Shown here: positions 1-6,151 of the stretch, piece after piece
How the letters are laid out: each line of letters opens with the position of its first letter
How positions within the stretch are numbered: the stretch's first letter is position 1
NCBI GenBank assembly: GCA_013816225.1
Contig: JACDEQ010000111.1
Coordinates: forward strand, 1-6,903
Reading direction: 5' to 3'
Source: Armatimonadota bacterium
GTDB taxonomy: Bacteria > Armatimonadota > Fimbriimonadia > Fimbriimonadales > ATM1
DNA: 6,903 nt
The notes under the pieces: model-generated
Seen by the model: only the letters and a program-made list of their open reading frames with translations
The model's database searches: none
Told to the model about the DNA's origin: nothing
Position numbers and translations under genes: made by a program

Positions 1-501
1 ACGATCAAGTACACCCCGTCGAACGCGGTTCCGCCATCGTCATTTACCGTGTTCCGTGGCTTGCTCTTGAGCGGAGACCTCAATAGCTTGCTCGAGAGCG
101 ACGATAACCGGCTTGTCATGAGGCCGGGGGTTGTGTTCTCAACGGAGGAGCCGCCGATTCAATTGATCGTGAACGCGACCTCGCCCAACGCCACGCCGTC
201 GAGACTCGAGTTTTCGGTGGAGGCGCATTGCAGCGTTTCGAATATCAAGCAACTGCTTTCGAATATCGAGCAGAGGATTGCGCTTTACAACTTCGATACG
301 CAAGCCTATGAGACGCTGAAGACGAGCACCGCGACGACGTCCGATTCGACCGCTGTCGTTTTCGTGACGTCGAACCCAGGGCGATTTATCGGCCCCAATT
401 TGGAACTGCGAGCGCGGGTTGCCTACAAAGCGCAGGGGCCGGTATTCACTTACCCTTGGTTTGCGCGGGTCGATCAAGTGAAGTGGACTCTGACCGACTA
501 A
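1..501 (+). CDS. C-terminal part of an unrecognised, probably extracellular beta-rich protein (5' end outside window)
   Basis: The frame is open from base 1 to a TAA at 499-501, giving 166 visible residues. The GTG at 49 sits inside continuous reading (ahead of it the frame reads PSSFT) and has no ribosome site, so I treat the gene as truncated by the window edge. I cannot name a family. What is visible is alternating hydrophobic and polar residues rich in Ser, Thr, Val and Asn, as in beta-sandwich secreted proteins, with the landmarks FRGLLLSGDLNSLL, ESDDNRL, RPGVVFS, ELRARVAYKAQGPVFTYPWF and an end at VKWTLTD. There is no membrane anchor or sorting signal at the C-terminus. From memory, similar C-terminal modules occur in Armatimonadota secreted proteins, but this is an impression rather than a match. 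It converges on the CPPC gene with a hairpin between them, so it is transcribed separately. Confidence 0.7.
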   Translation, partial: TIKYTPSNAVPPSSFTVFRGLLLSGDLNSLLESDDNRLVMRPGVVFSTEEPPIQLIVNATSPNATPSRLEFSVEAHCSVSNIKQLLSNIEQRIALYNFDTQAYETLKTSTATTSDSTAVVFVTSNPGRFIGPNLELRARVAYKAQGPVFTYPWFARVDQVKWTLTD

Positions 502-549
502 GCTGATCTCGTTGTCAGTTGCAAACTGCGCGGTTCGCTTAGATAAGCA

Positions 550-586
550 AAGACCGGGCGCCGAGGGGCAGGCGACGCCCGGTCTT
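550..586. terminator. Hairpin between convergent genes, probable bidirectional terminator
   Basis: An 11-bp perfect inverted repeat (AAGACCGGGCG at 550-560, CGCCCGGTCTT at 576-586) encloses a 15-nt loop. It lies 48 bases after the plus-strand stop and 18 bases after the minus-strand stop at 605, where a shared terminator is expected. Neither side has a clean U-tract (CAGTCTTCC on the plus side, TGCTTATCT on the minus side). It may therefore be a weak or Rho-assisted terminator, or an mRNA 3'-end stabiliser. Confidence 0.6.
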
Positions 587-604
587 CAGTCTTCCGACTG
601 CGGT

Positions 605-1132
605 CTAGTTGGCTATGGCGTCGATTGCGCCGGTAAGCTCGGCGAGGCCGTTCTTATCGGCCACGAAGTTCACGAACTTGGCGGATACCTTCTTGTCCTT
701 GTAGACGAGGATCGTGTTCTTGACCTCGGGGTCGAGGTTGATCTTGTACGCTGCGACGGCCTTGCTGTCCTTTGCGATAAACGTGGACGCGATGTCCTCG
801 TAGCCAGTCTCCTTGGCGAGGGCTTCAGCGTCGGCCTGGCCGCTCAGGAAGATCACGAAGCCCTTGAATTCGGAGGCCATATTACCTTCGACGGATTCGT
901 GTAGGAGCTTGGCGATCGAGGCGACGTTCTTCGAATCGTCGCCATTCACCCAGACCCGGACAGCCGGACGGTTGCCATAGGTGCAGGGTGGGCAGTTCTT
1001 CGTGCCCTTGTCAGGTCCGGAGACGTGGGTGGGATGGAACGGTGTCGTGATCTCTCCGACGGAAAGGCCGGAGTCGATCGAGGTCGTTAACAGGGTTGCG
1101 GCGGCGAGCGCGCCGAGGATTGTGGTGTTCAT
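605..1132 (-). CDS. Small exported protein with CPPC motif, thioredoxin-like (hypothetical)
   Basis: A 175-residue protein. Residues 1 to about 25 (MNTTILGALAAATLLTTS) look like a signal peptide, although a charged n-region is missing. Next comes a segment with GPDKGTKNCPPCTYGNRP; CPPC is at 47-50. The remainder (AVRVWVNGDD, FKGFVIFLSG, NTILVYKDKKVSAKFVNF) alternates beta strands and helices as in thioredoxin-fold proteins, and the length fits one such domain. CPPC is a possible redox or metal-binding pair, but the segment around it is not a classical thioredoxin WCxxC helix. I recall similar proteins from Planctomycetota and Armatimonadota without known function. The frame is open upstream to 1192, but I chose the ATG at 1132 because the export signal begins there and AGGAG (1146-1150) precedes it by 13 bases. 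It is probably a single-gene unit: 234 bases separate it from the next gene upstream. Confidence 0.85.
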   Translation of the reverse strand: MNTTILGALAAATLLTTSIDSGLSVGEITTPFHPTHVSGPDKGTKNCPPCTYGNRPAVRVWVNGDDSKNVASIAKLLHESVEGNMASEFKGFVIFLSGQADAEALAKETGYEDIASTFIAKDSKAVAAYKINLDPEVKNTILVYKDKKVSAKFVNFVADKNGLAELTGAIDAIAN

Positions 1133-1366
1133 TTTCTTGGTGGTGCTCCTAAGGATAAGGTCGGCCAATGCTCTTTTGGGCCGTATCCGCAATTACGCTG
1201 TAGGTTGCTGGGATGGTTCCGGTGCGGCTGCTGCTTCTTGTTAAGGTGTTGTGGGCGTTGCCTCGATCCCCTGCCCTTCCTCCATTTTCTCGGCGATGGC
1301 GGAGGTGGCTGGGAGTATCTGCCGCGGAAAACAGAGGAAGGAGTTCAGAGGGAGAGGTTCAGATGG
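1133..1366. other. Intergenic region, no gene seen
   Basis: This 234-base gap lies between two minus-strand genes. It must hold the end of the LTxxQ-like transcript and probably the promoter of the CPPC gene. I see no clear hairpin with U-tract and no convincing -35/-10 pair on the minus strand. The minus strand stays open in the frame of the upstream gene for about 40 codons past its TGA (ending in a TAA near 1241), but the predicted residues are of low complexity and no conserved signal is visible. Confidence 0.5.
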
Positions 1367-2005
1367 TCATTCGATGCCGGCGCCTTTGCGGATCTTTTTG
1401 GCGGCTTTGAAGATCGGGCCGTTCATTTGGGTGAACTTCGCGGACTGGTCGGGCGTGAGGATTTTGAGCAGGATTGCGTCGCGCTGCGGGCGCTCCTTCT
1501 TCCATTTGTTGCGGGTTTTGGATTGTCGGAGGTTGTCCATCATGCCTTTGCGCTCGGCGCGCATGTGGTTGGCGACGGCGGCCTTTTGTTCGTCGGTTAG
1601 GGCGAGGTCCGTTTGGACTTGGGGGTCGGAGAGGGACGCGGCGCCACGGACTTGCATTCTGATTTCGCCGAACCGCTGCTTTTGGCCCGGGTCCATCGTT
1701 GCGATCATGTGGTTGCCGGCGTCCTCCTGGAACTTGTCGAATTCCTTCATGAACCCCATCGCCGCCGCGGAGTCTTGGGCTCCGCTTTGCGCTCTCTTGC
1801 TGAAGGCCTCGAGTTCGTCTTGGATCTTCTTGAGCTCGGCTTTCTGCGTTTTGTCGAGCTTGATTTCTTTCTGGACGTCCGGGTTTTGGATCAGCATGAA
1901 GGGCGATGTGAACATCGCCTCGGGATCCATCATCATTCCCGGGAGTTGAGCATTTGCGCCTACGAGGAGGAGAGCGGTGATCGATGCGCACACGAATTTG
2001 AGCAT
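1367..2005 (-). CDS. Secreted helical protein with LTxxQ-like motifs and internal duplication (CpxP/Spy-like)
   Basis: A 212-residue protein. MLKFVCASITALLLVGANA|Q is a clear signal peptide with predicted cleavage after Ala19. The mature part is almost entirely charged helix. Two units repeat the same order of landmarks: NPDVQKEIKLDKTQKAEL (41-58), then MDPGQKQRF (104-112); and DPQVQTDLALTDEQKAAV (127-144), then LTPDQSAKF (183-191). The pattern V-Q-x3-L-(T/D)-x2-Q resembles the LTxxQ motif of the periplasmic chaperones Spy and CpxP. The C-terminus is basic (KAAKKIRKGAGIE). By analogy it may act in envelope stress or bind misfolded proteins or metals, but sequence alone does not show this and no CpxAR-type genes are nearby. 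The ATG at 2005 begins the signal peptide, yet it has no Shine-Dalgarno site. The gene lies only 40 bases past an upstream terminator, so it probably has its own promoter very close to the start. Confidence 0.85.
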   Translation of the reverse strand: MLKFVCASITALLLVGANAQLPGMMMDPEAMFTSPFMLIQNPDVQKEIKLDKTQKAELKKIQDELEAFSKRAQSGAQDSAAAMGFMKEFDKFQEDAGNHMIATMDPGQKQRFGEIRMQVRGAASLSDPQVQTDLALTDEQKAAVANHMRAERKGMMDNLRQSKTRNKWKKERPQRDAILLKILTPDQSAKFTQMNGPIFKAAKKIRKGAGIE

Positions 2006-2041
2006 GGCCGGTTATGGCACAAGTCGAGGTCTAAAGGCAGG

Positions 2042-2075
2042 AAAAGGAAACCCGCCTGGAAGGAGGCAGGTTTCC
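2042..2075 (-). terminator. Rho-independent terminator of the PEP-CTERM gene
   Basis: Arms 2046-2057 and 2064-2075 pair over 12 positions with one C/A mismatch around a 6-nt loop. Read on the minus strand the hairpin is followed directly by TTTT (2045-2042). It begins 14 bases after the stop codon of the PEP-CTERM gene, the classic position. The plus-strand side has no U-tract, so it should act on minus-strand transcripts only. Confidence 0.85.
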
Positions 2076-2089
2076 ATACACGAGTCTTA

Positions 2090-2710
2090 TCACCTTTTTC
2101 GTCGGGCGACCATGGCAACGAGGCCAGCGGCGAGACAGACCATCGTTCCGGGTTCGGGTACTCCGGAGTACTCCGTACCGGTCAGGACGATCGAGTAATC
2201 GAAGTCCGGGCTGTCGTTGAGTTCCCACTGGAAGAGAGGGCCCGCGGATCCGAAGCCGTCCGGTTGTCGCTCTTCATAGAATGGGTCGCTGGTCCAGATT
2301 TCGCCGATCGTGCTGCGCGCGTCGTTGTTCCAGTAGGAGATGCCCAGCAGGTATTGGCCTTTGGCATCTACGAACTGGCCGGTAATGACCGCCTCGTTCG
2401 ATTTCCCTCCTGGAACGGTCGAATAAAGCGTGACTCCCGTTCCGTCCATCTTGAATAACATGAGCTGCACGTACTCGAAGCCGGTGCCCGTCATCGTCGC
2501 CGAGAACTTCGCGATGTTCACGACCATGATCGTATAGAGATCGACGTCGGTCGGCGCCAGGTTGCCGTCGATTTGAGTTAGAGCGCCGAATCCGATTGTG
2601 AACTGCGCGGTTTCCGGCAGCATCCCCGCGTCCCCTTCTTCGGTCCAAATTTGCGCTGAAGCTGCGCAAGAAAGCGCCAATGCGCTGGTTACGAGAAACG
2701 AAGTTCTCAT
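2090..2710 (-). CDS. PEP-CTERM sorting-domain secreted protein with PPC-like domain
   Basis: A 206-residue exported protein. MRTSFLVTSALALSCAASA|Q is a signal peptide with cleavage likely after Ala19. The C-terminus carries the three-part PEP-CTERM signal: VPEPGT at 184-189, a hydrophobic stretch at 190-202 and RRKR at 203-206. In this family the tail is recognised by an exosortase (EpsH-like), which cuts at PEP and releases the protein to the surface or extracellular matrix; no exosortase is in the window. The middle (about 32-180) resembles a pre-peptidase C-terminal (PPC) beta domain: DVDLYTIMV, VQLMLFKMDGTGVTLYST, ITGQFVDAKGQYLLGISYWNND. No catalytic domain is visible. The ATG at 2708-2710 is supported by GGAGAGAGG six bases upstream. 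A terminator follows, so this looks monocistronic. The exact role is unknown; a matrix or surface protein is the likely class. Confidence 0.92.
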   Translation of the reverse strand: MRTSFLVTSALALSCAASAQIWTEEGDAGMLPETAQFTIGFGALTQIDGNLAPTDVDLYTIMVVNIAKFSATMTGTGFEYVQLMLFKMDGTGVTLYSTVPGGKSNEAVITGQFVDAKGQYLLGISYWNNDARSTIGEIWTSDPFYEERQPDGFGSAGPLFQWELNDSPDFDYSIVLTGTEYSGVPEPGTMVCLAAGLVAMVARRKR

Positions 2711-2715
2711 TGTTT

Positions 2716-2724
2716 CCTCTCTCC
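2716..2724 (-). promoter_or_regulatory. Ribosome binding site of the PEP-CTERM gene
   Basis: On the minus strand GGAGAGAGG is followed by AAACA and the ATG at 2710-2708. Strength and spacing are good, and it confirms this start. It is the strongest site among the genes in the left half of the window. Confidence 0.75.
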
Positions 2725-2857
2725 TTTATGTTTTATTTCACATGCACTCTTGCTGCACATGATCCTAAGATGTTAGCACCATTGACCCAGAATGCTTACG
2801 AAACTCGACGATGCCGGCAAGATGTCGGCGCTACAACTAACACGGATGACGTCGGTG
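2725..2857. other. Intergenic region with short degenerate repeats, probably promoter-bearing
   Basis: This is the gap between the end of the sugar operon and the PEP-CTERM gene. The part near the PEP-CTERM gene is AT-rich (minus strand GTGAAATAAAACATAAAGG) and is the likely promoter and leader, but no confident -35/-10 pair stands out. Three related short segments occur: AAGATGTTAGCACC at 2767-2780, AAGATGTCGGCGCTAC at 2819-2834 and GATGACGTCGGTGCTAC at 2845-2861, the last overlapping the isomerase stop codon. No U-tract hairpin terminating the sugar operon is visible. Confidence 0.4.
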
Positions 2858-3709
2858 CTACGAAAGAATGGCGTCCATCGCGTTGGAAGTGTTCGCGATG
2901 CGCACCATCGGGTGGTGCCTGTAACCGGGGATCATCTCCGCTGCGATCGGGCCCTCGTATCCGATCTCGGCGATCGCGGCCATGACTTCGGGCCAATCGA
3001 CGTCGCCTTCCAAGAGATCGACGAAACCGTCGACGGTTCCCACGCTCTTGCGGAAGTCTTTGAAGTGGATGCCCACAACACGCTTGCCCAGAGTTCTGAG
3101 CCATTGCTGCGGATAGCCGAAGGCGAGAACATTGCCGACGTCGACGTAAGCACCGACCCAGGGGCTTTGGAATTGATCGATAAACGTCGCCATTTCGATG
3201 GGGCTCAAGAGGAACTTGTTCCAAACGTTTTCGATGCCCATCCGCACTTCGCAGGCCTCGGCGGTGGGTATGGCTGCCTTCAGGCCTTCCTGGCAATATC
3301 GCCAGACATGGGCGTAGGCCAAGGGCTGCCTTTCCGGCATGAAAAAGACGTCGACGGAACCCGGAATCGTGAGGAGAGTCCTGCAACCGAGCCAAGAGGT
3401 GATTTGGAGCATCTTCTTCAGTTCGTCCAAGGCTTGCGAGCGCGTTTGCTCGTCCTCGTCGCCCAGTGAGCGATTCCAGTAGAGTCCGCTGGCCACGCTT
3501 GCGACCTGGATTCCGATCTTTTCGGCCTCGACGAGGATGGACTGGCACTTGGCTTCATCGGTATCGAGCCCCAGCGAGCCTGATTCACCTATCGCGAGCT
3601 CGACGGCTTCGAAGCAGTGGTCTTTGGCGAGGCGAATGAACTCGACTACATCGAGCGTTCCTTCGAGGCCGCCCGGCATGGACCAGTAGTTGATCGATTT
3701 CAGAAGCAT
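2858..3709 (-). CDS. Sugar phosphate isomerase/epimerase (AP endonuclease 2-like TIM barrel, UlaE-like)
   Basis: A 283-residue TIM-barrel enzyme of the xylose isomerase-like superfamily. Counting from the ATG, the expected metal and catalytic residues are all present on successive strands: Glu160 in MGIENVWNKF, Asp190 in YVDVGN, His215 in GIHFKDF and Glu258 in IAAEMIPG. The IENxWNKFLLSP...SPWVGAYVDVGN block resembles L-ribulose-5-phosphate 3-epimerase (UlaE/SgbU), which interconverts L-ribulose-5-P and L-xylulose-5-P. Other family members isomerise free ketoses or hydroxypyruvate, so the substrate is open. It is the last gene of the araFGH operon, which suggests it acts on the imported sugar or a metabolite of it in the cytoplasm. 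I chose the ATG at 3709, four bases after the araH stop, with AAGGTG (3720-3725) upstream. A GTG at 3721, overlapping araH by 8 bases, would add MSDR but has no spaced ribosome site. Confidence 0.88.
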   Translation of the reverse strand: MLLKSINYWSMPGGLEGTLDVVEFIRLAKDHCFEAVELAIGESGSLGLDTDEAKCQSILVEAEKIGIQVASVASGLYWNRSLGDEDEQTRSQALDELKKMLQITSWLGCRTLLTIPGSVDVFFMPERQPLAYAHVWRYCQEGLKAAIPTAEACEVRMGIENVWNKFLLSPIEMATFIDQFQSPWVGAYVDVGNVLAFGYPQQWLRTLGKRVVGIHFKDFRKSVGTVDGFVDLLEGDVDWPEVMAAIAEIGYEGPIAAEMIPGYRHHPMVRIANTSNAMDAILS

Positions 3710-3713
3710 TCGG

Positions 3714-4652
3714 TCAGACACCTTTTGTTTTGAGTTTGTCGAGCATGACAGCGGCTAGGAGAATCAAGCCGCTGACAACGAGCTGCCAGAACGGCTCTAT
3801 ATTCTTGAGGTTCATTGCGTTTTGAACCGTACCCATAATGAGAACGCCCACGATCATCCCGCTGATCGTGCCGATACCACCCGTTAGCGAAACGCCGCCC
3901 AGGACGCAGGCGGAGATGACTTGCAGTTCCAGGCCTTGGCCCACGTTCGGCTGCGCGGTCGTGACGTAGGACGCCAGGACGATGCCGGCGAAAGCCGCCA
4001 TCATCCCTTGAAGCATGAAGATGACGATCTTTGATCTGGCAACCTTTACGCCTGCGAGGCACGCCGCCTCCGCGTTGCCGCCGATTGCCAGGGTATTTCG
4101 GCCGAACACGGTCTTGTTGAGCAGAAGGCCGAAAACGATGAAGCTCAGAATCATGATCCAGACAGGCGACTGAATTCCTAGGAATTGGCTCTTGCCCAGC
4201 TTGCCGAACGAGGCGTCGAAGATGCCGATCGACGTGGCGTCTGTCGCGAGCAACGCTACGCCTCGGACGATCTGCATGGTCGCGAGGGTGGTGATGAGCG
4301 CGTTGATACCGATTTTAGCGATCACAAAGCCATTGACTAATCCGACGAGGGCGCCAGCCGCGATACCAGCGGAAATCGCATAGAAGAAACTGCCGGTCTT
4401 GCTGATGATGAGCGCGGAGAGAACTCCTGCGAGCGCAAACGTGGAGCCTACCGACAAGTCGAAGTCGCCGGCGGCTAGGCAGAAGAGCATCGTGCAGGCG
4501 ATCATGCCGACCATGAAGACCGACATAAGGAGGCCCTTGATGTTCTCGGCGCTCGTGAAGTTCTGGACGGTGGCGGCAAGAATTGCTAGGAGGATAACGA
4601 AGACGAGCAGCATGCCGCCCTTGTCCCAAATTCTGCGGACCGTTAGGCTCAC
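3714..4652 (-). CDS. araH: L-arabinose ABC transporter permease AraH
   Basis: A 312-residue inner-membrane permease of the RbsC/AraH family, the usual length. Hydrophobic segments lie at about 13-29, 36-60, 67-84, 88-112, 115-135, 163-178, 208-230, 243-278 and 288-304. Stretches closely matching E. coli AraH as I remember it are CTMLFCLAAGDFDLSV (53-68), INALITTLATMQIVRG (116-131), LLLNKTVFGRNTLAIGGN (176-193), VISACVLGGVSLTGGIG (245-261) and NAMNLKNIEPF (278-288). The loop GRNTLAIGGNAEAACLAGV (184-202) is the likely contact with the ATPase AraG. The homodimer would carry the sugar delivered by AraF. The start is GTG, whose last bases overlap the araG stop (GTGA, 4652-4649); GAAGG (4659-4663) is six bases upstream. 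The gene is intact. Confidence 0.94.
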   Translation of the reverse strand: MSLTVRRIWDKGGMLLVFVILLAILAATVQNFTSAENIKGLLMSVFMVGMIACTMLFCLAAGDFDLSVGSTFALAGVLSALIISKTGSFFYAISAGIAAGALVGLVNGFVIAKIGINALITTLATMQIVRGVALLATDATSIGIFDASFGKLGKSQFLGIQSPVWIMILSFIVFGLLLNKTVFGRNTLAIGGNAEAACLAGVKVARSKIVIFMLQGMMAAFAGIVLASYVTTAQPNVGQGLELQVISACVLGGVSLTGGIGTISGMIVGVLIMGTVQNAMNLKNIEPFWQLVVSGLILLAAVMLDKLKTKGV

Positions 4653-6151
4653 GCGACGCCTTCACCGATGCTGATCGGAAGTGCAAGCTTCACCAGGACC
4701 TCTTGGGTCGCTTCTGCTCGCGGCACGTCGGCCACGATCTTGCCTTGCCGCATGACGAGGATGCGGTCGCATACGCCGAGGACTTCGGGTAGCTCGCTCG
4801 ATACCATCAGGATGCCGACGCCCTGCTCGGCGAGGCCGTATACGATGTCGTAGATCTCGCGCTTCGCGCCTACGTCGATGCCTCGCGTCGGCTCATCGAG
4901 CATCAGCACCTTCACGTTGTCGCTGAGCCATCGTCCGAGGATGACCTTTTGCTGATTACCGCCTGAAAGCAGGCCGACCGCTTGGTCGAGGCTGGGCGTT
5001 TTCACGCTTAAGCGTCTGACCTGCTCGTCCGCGTTTTGGCGCTCGAGCTTGTCGTTGATCCAGAATCCGCCCAGGGCGAATTTCGTTCTCGCGCTAATGT
5101 TTACGTTCTCTGAAACCGACCGCACGGGGAAGAGGCCATCTTTTTTGCGGTCCTCGGGGCACAGAGTGAGGCCGCTGCGGATCGAATCCGGCGGGCTGGA
5201 CCGCAGTGGTTTACCGCAGAGTTCGATTTTGCCGTTTCGGTGCTTCGTCGCCCCATAGATCGCTTGGAGCAGCTCGGTACGTCCGGCGCCGATCAGGCCG
5301 AATATCCCGACGATTTCGCCCTGTGCCACTGATAGGGTTGCCGGCTCCGGCAGGCCGGCCGCTACGAGTCCCGACACTTGTAGCGCGGCTTCTCCGCGCT
5401 CGCGCTGCCTGTATCCGTAAATGTCATCGAGAGACCGGCCCACCATGCGGTTGACGATGACGTTGGCGGCGATGTGTTCGAGGGTTTCGAAGGTCTCGAC
5501 GTGCTTGCCGTCGCGGAGGACCGTTGCAGAGTCGCAGATGGAGAAGATTTCCGCCATACGGTGGCTCACGTAGAGGATCACTCGACTCTGGGCCTTCAAG
5601 TCACCGATAAGCGAAAATAAGTGGTCTACTTCGCGGGAACTGAGGCTGCTTGTCGGCTCGTCGAATGCGATCACCTTGGCGTCGTGCGAGAGCGCCTTTG
5701 CGATCTCTACCATTTGCCTTTGCGCAAGGGAAAGACTGCCGAGGCGGGCAGTCGGGTTGATATCGACTTGGAGTTGATCGAGCTTGGCTCGGGTCTCCAG
5801 AACAAGCCGCCTTCGGTCTGTTAGGCCGAATCGATGCGGAAGATGGCCGAGGAATACGTTCTCCGCAACGGTCATTTCGGGAACGAGGTGCAGCTCCTGA
5901 TAAATTACCGAGACGCCAGCCTGAATTGCTTCAACGGGGTATTGGAAAGCCATCGGCTTTCCGTCCAACAGGATGCGTCCGCTATCGGCGCGGTAGACGC
6001 CGCTCAGAATCTTGAGCAATGTGCTCTTGCCAGCGCCGTTCTCACCGCAAAGGGCGTGCACGCTGCCCTCACGGACGCCGAACGACACGTCCTCGAGGGC
6101 CTGCACGCCTGGGAAGCCCTTTGAGAGGTTTTCGAAATCGAGGTAGCTCAA
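4649..6151 (-). CDS. araG: L-arabinose ABC transporter ATP-binding protein AraG
   Basis: A 500-residue fused double ATPase, the normal length for AraG/RbsA/MglA. Domain 1: Walker A GENGAGKST (36-44), Q-loop YQELHLVPEMTVAEN (84-98), degenerate signature SLAQRQ (141-146), Walker B VIAFDEPTSSL (160-170), H-loop YVSHR (194-198). Domain 2: degenerate Walker A GLIGAGRTE (285-293, lysine replaced by Arg), CPEDRKKDG (331-339), signature LSGGNQQK (395-402), Walker B VLMLDEPTRGID (415-426) and SSELPE in place of the H-loop. This asymmetry is normal for the family. It couples ATP hydrolysis in the cytoplasm to import through AraH. Similarity to E. coli AraG runs end to end (YQELHLVPEMTVAEN, DIYGY, NISAR), favouring arabinose over ribose or galactose. 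The start is TTG at 6151, overlapping the araF stop (TTGA), with AAGGAG four bases upstream. No ATG near the expected N-terminus fits. Confidence 0.96.
   Translation of the reverse strand: MSYLDFENLSKGFPGVQALEDVSFGVREGSVHALCGENGAGKSTLLKILSGVYRADSGRILLDGKPMAFQYPVEAIQAGVSVIYQELHLVPEMTVAENVFLGHLPHRFGLTDRRRLVLETRAKLDQLQVDINPTARLGSLSLAQRQMVEIAKALSHDAKVIAFDEPTSSLSSREVDHLFSLIGDLKAQSRVILYVSHRMAEIFSICDSATVLRDGKHVETFETLEHIAANVIVNRMVGRSLDDIYGYRQRERGEAALQVSGLVAAGLPEPATLSVAQGEIVGIFGLIGAGRTELLQAIYGATKHRNGKIELCGKPLRSSPPDSIRSGLTLCPEDRKKDGLFPVRSVSENVNISARTKFALGGFWINDKLERQNADEQVRRLSVKTPSLDQAVGLLSGGNQQKVILGRWLSDNVKVLMLDEPTRGIDVGAKREIYDIVYGLAEQGVGILMVSSELPEVLGVCDRILVMRQGKIVADVPRAEATQEVLVKLALPISIGEGVA

Noticed and set aside
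1133..1192. Upstream extension of the CPPC gene to 1192
   Set aside because: It would place 20 basic residues (MRIRPKRAL...) before an evident signal peptide; the ATG at 1132 with AGGAG upstream is better.
1241..1366. In-frame open stretch after the LTxxQ-like gene's TGA, suggesting stop-codon readthrough
   Set aside because: About 40 open codons after a stop is well within chance at this GC content, and the residues show no conserved pattern.
1251..1949. Plus-strand open frame of 232 codons opposite the LTxxQ-like gene
   Set aside because: Rich in Ser, Trp and Cys with no ribosome site or domain; the minus-strand protein has a signal peptide and repeated motifs.
1613..2458. Long open frame on the plus strand (281 codons)
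   Set aside because: It runs antisense across two minus-strand genes with clear signal peptides and even through the terminator at 2046-2075. Its composition is Arg/Glu/Val-rich without a recognisable domain; a shadow of codon bias.
2738..2762. Possible hairpin CATGCA...TGCACATG near the PEP-CTERM start
   Set aside because: Only four to five contiguous pairs with a bulge; too weak to call a regulatory structure.
2792..3469. Plus-strand open frame of 225 codons across the isomerase gene
   Set aside because: It lies opposite a minus-strand protein with all four expected metal-site residues; no domain or start signal of its own.
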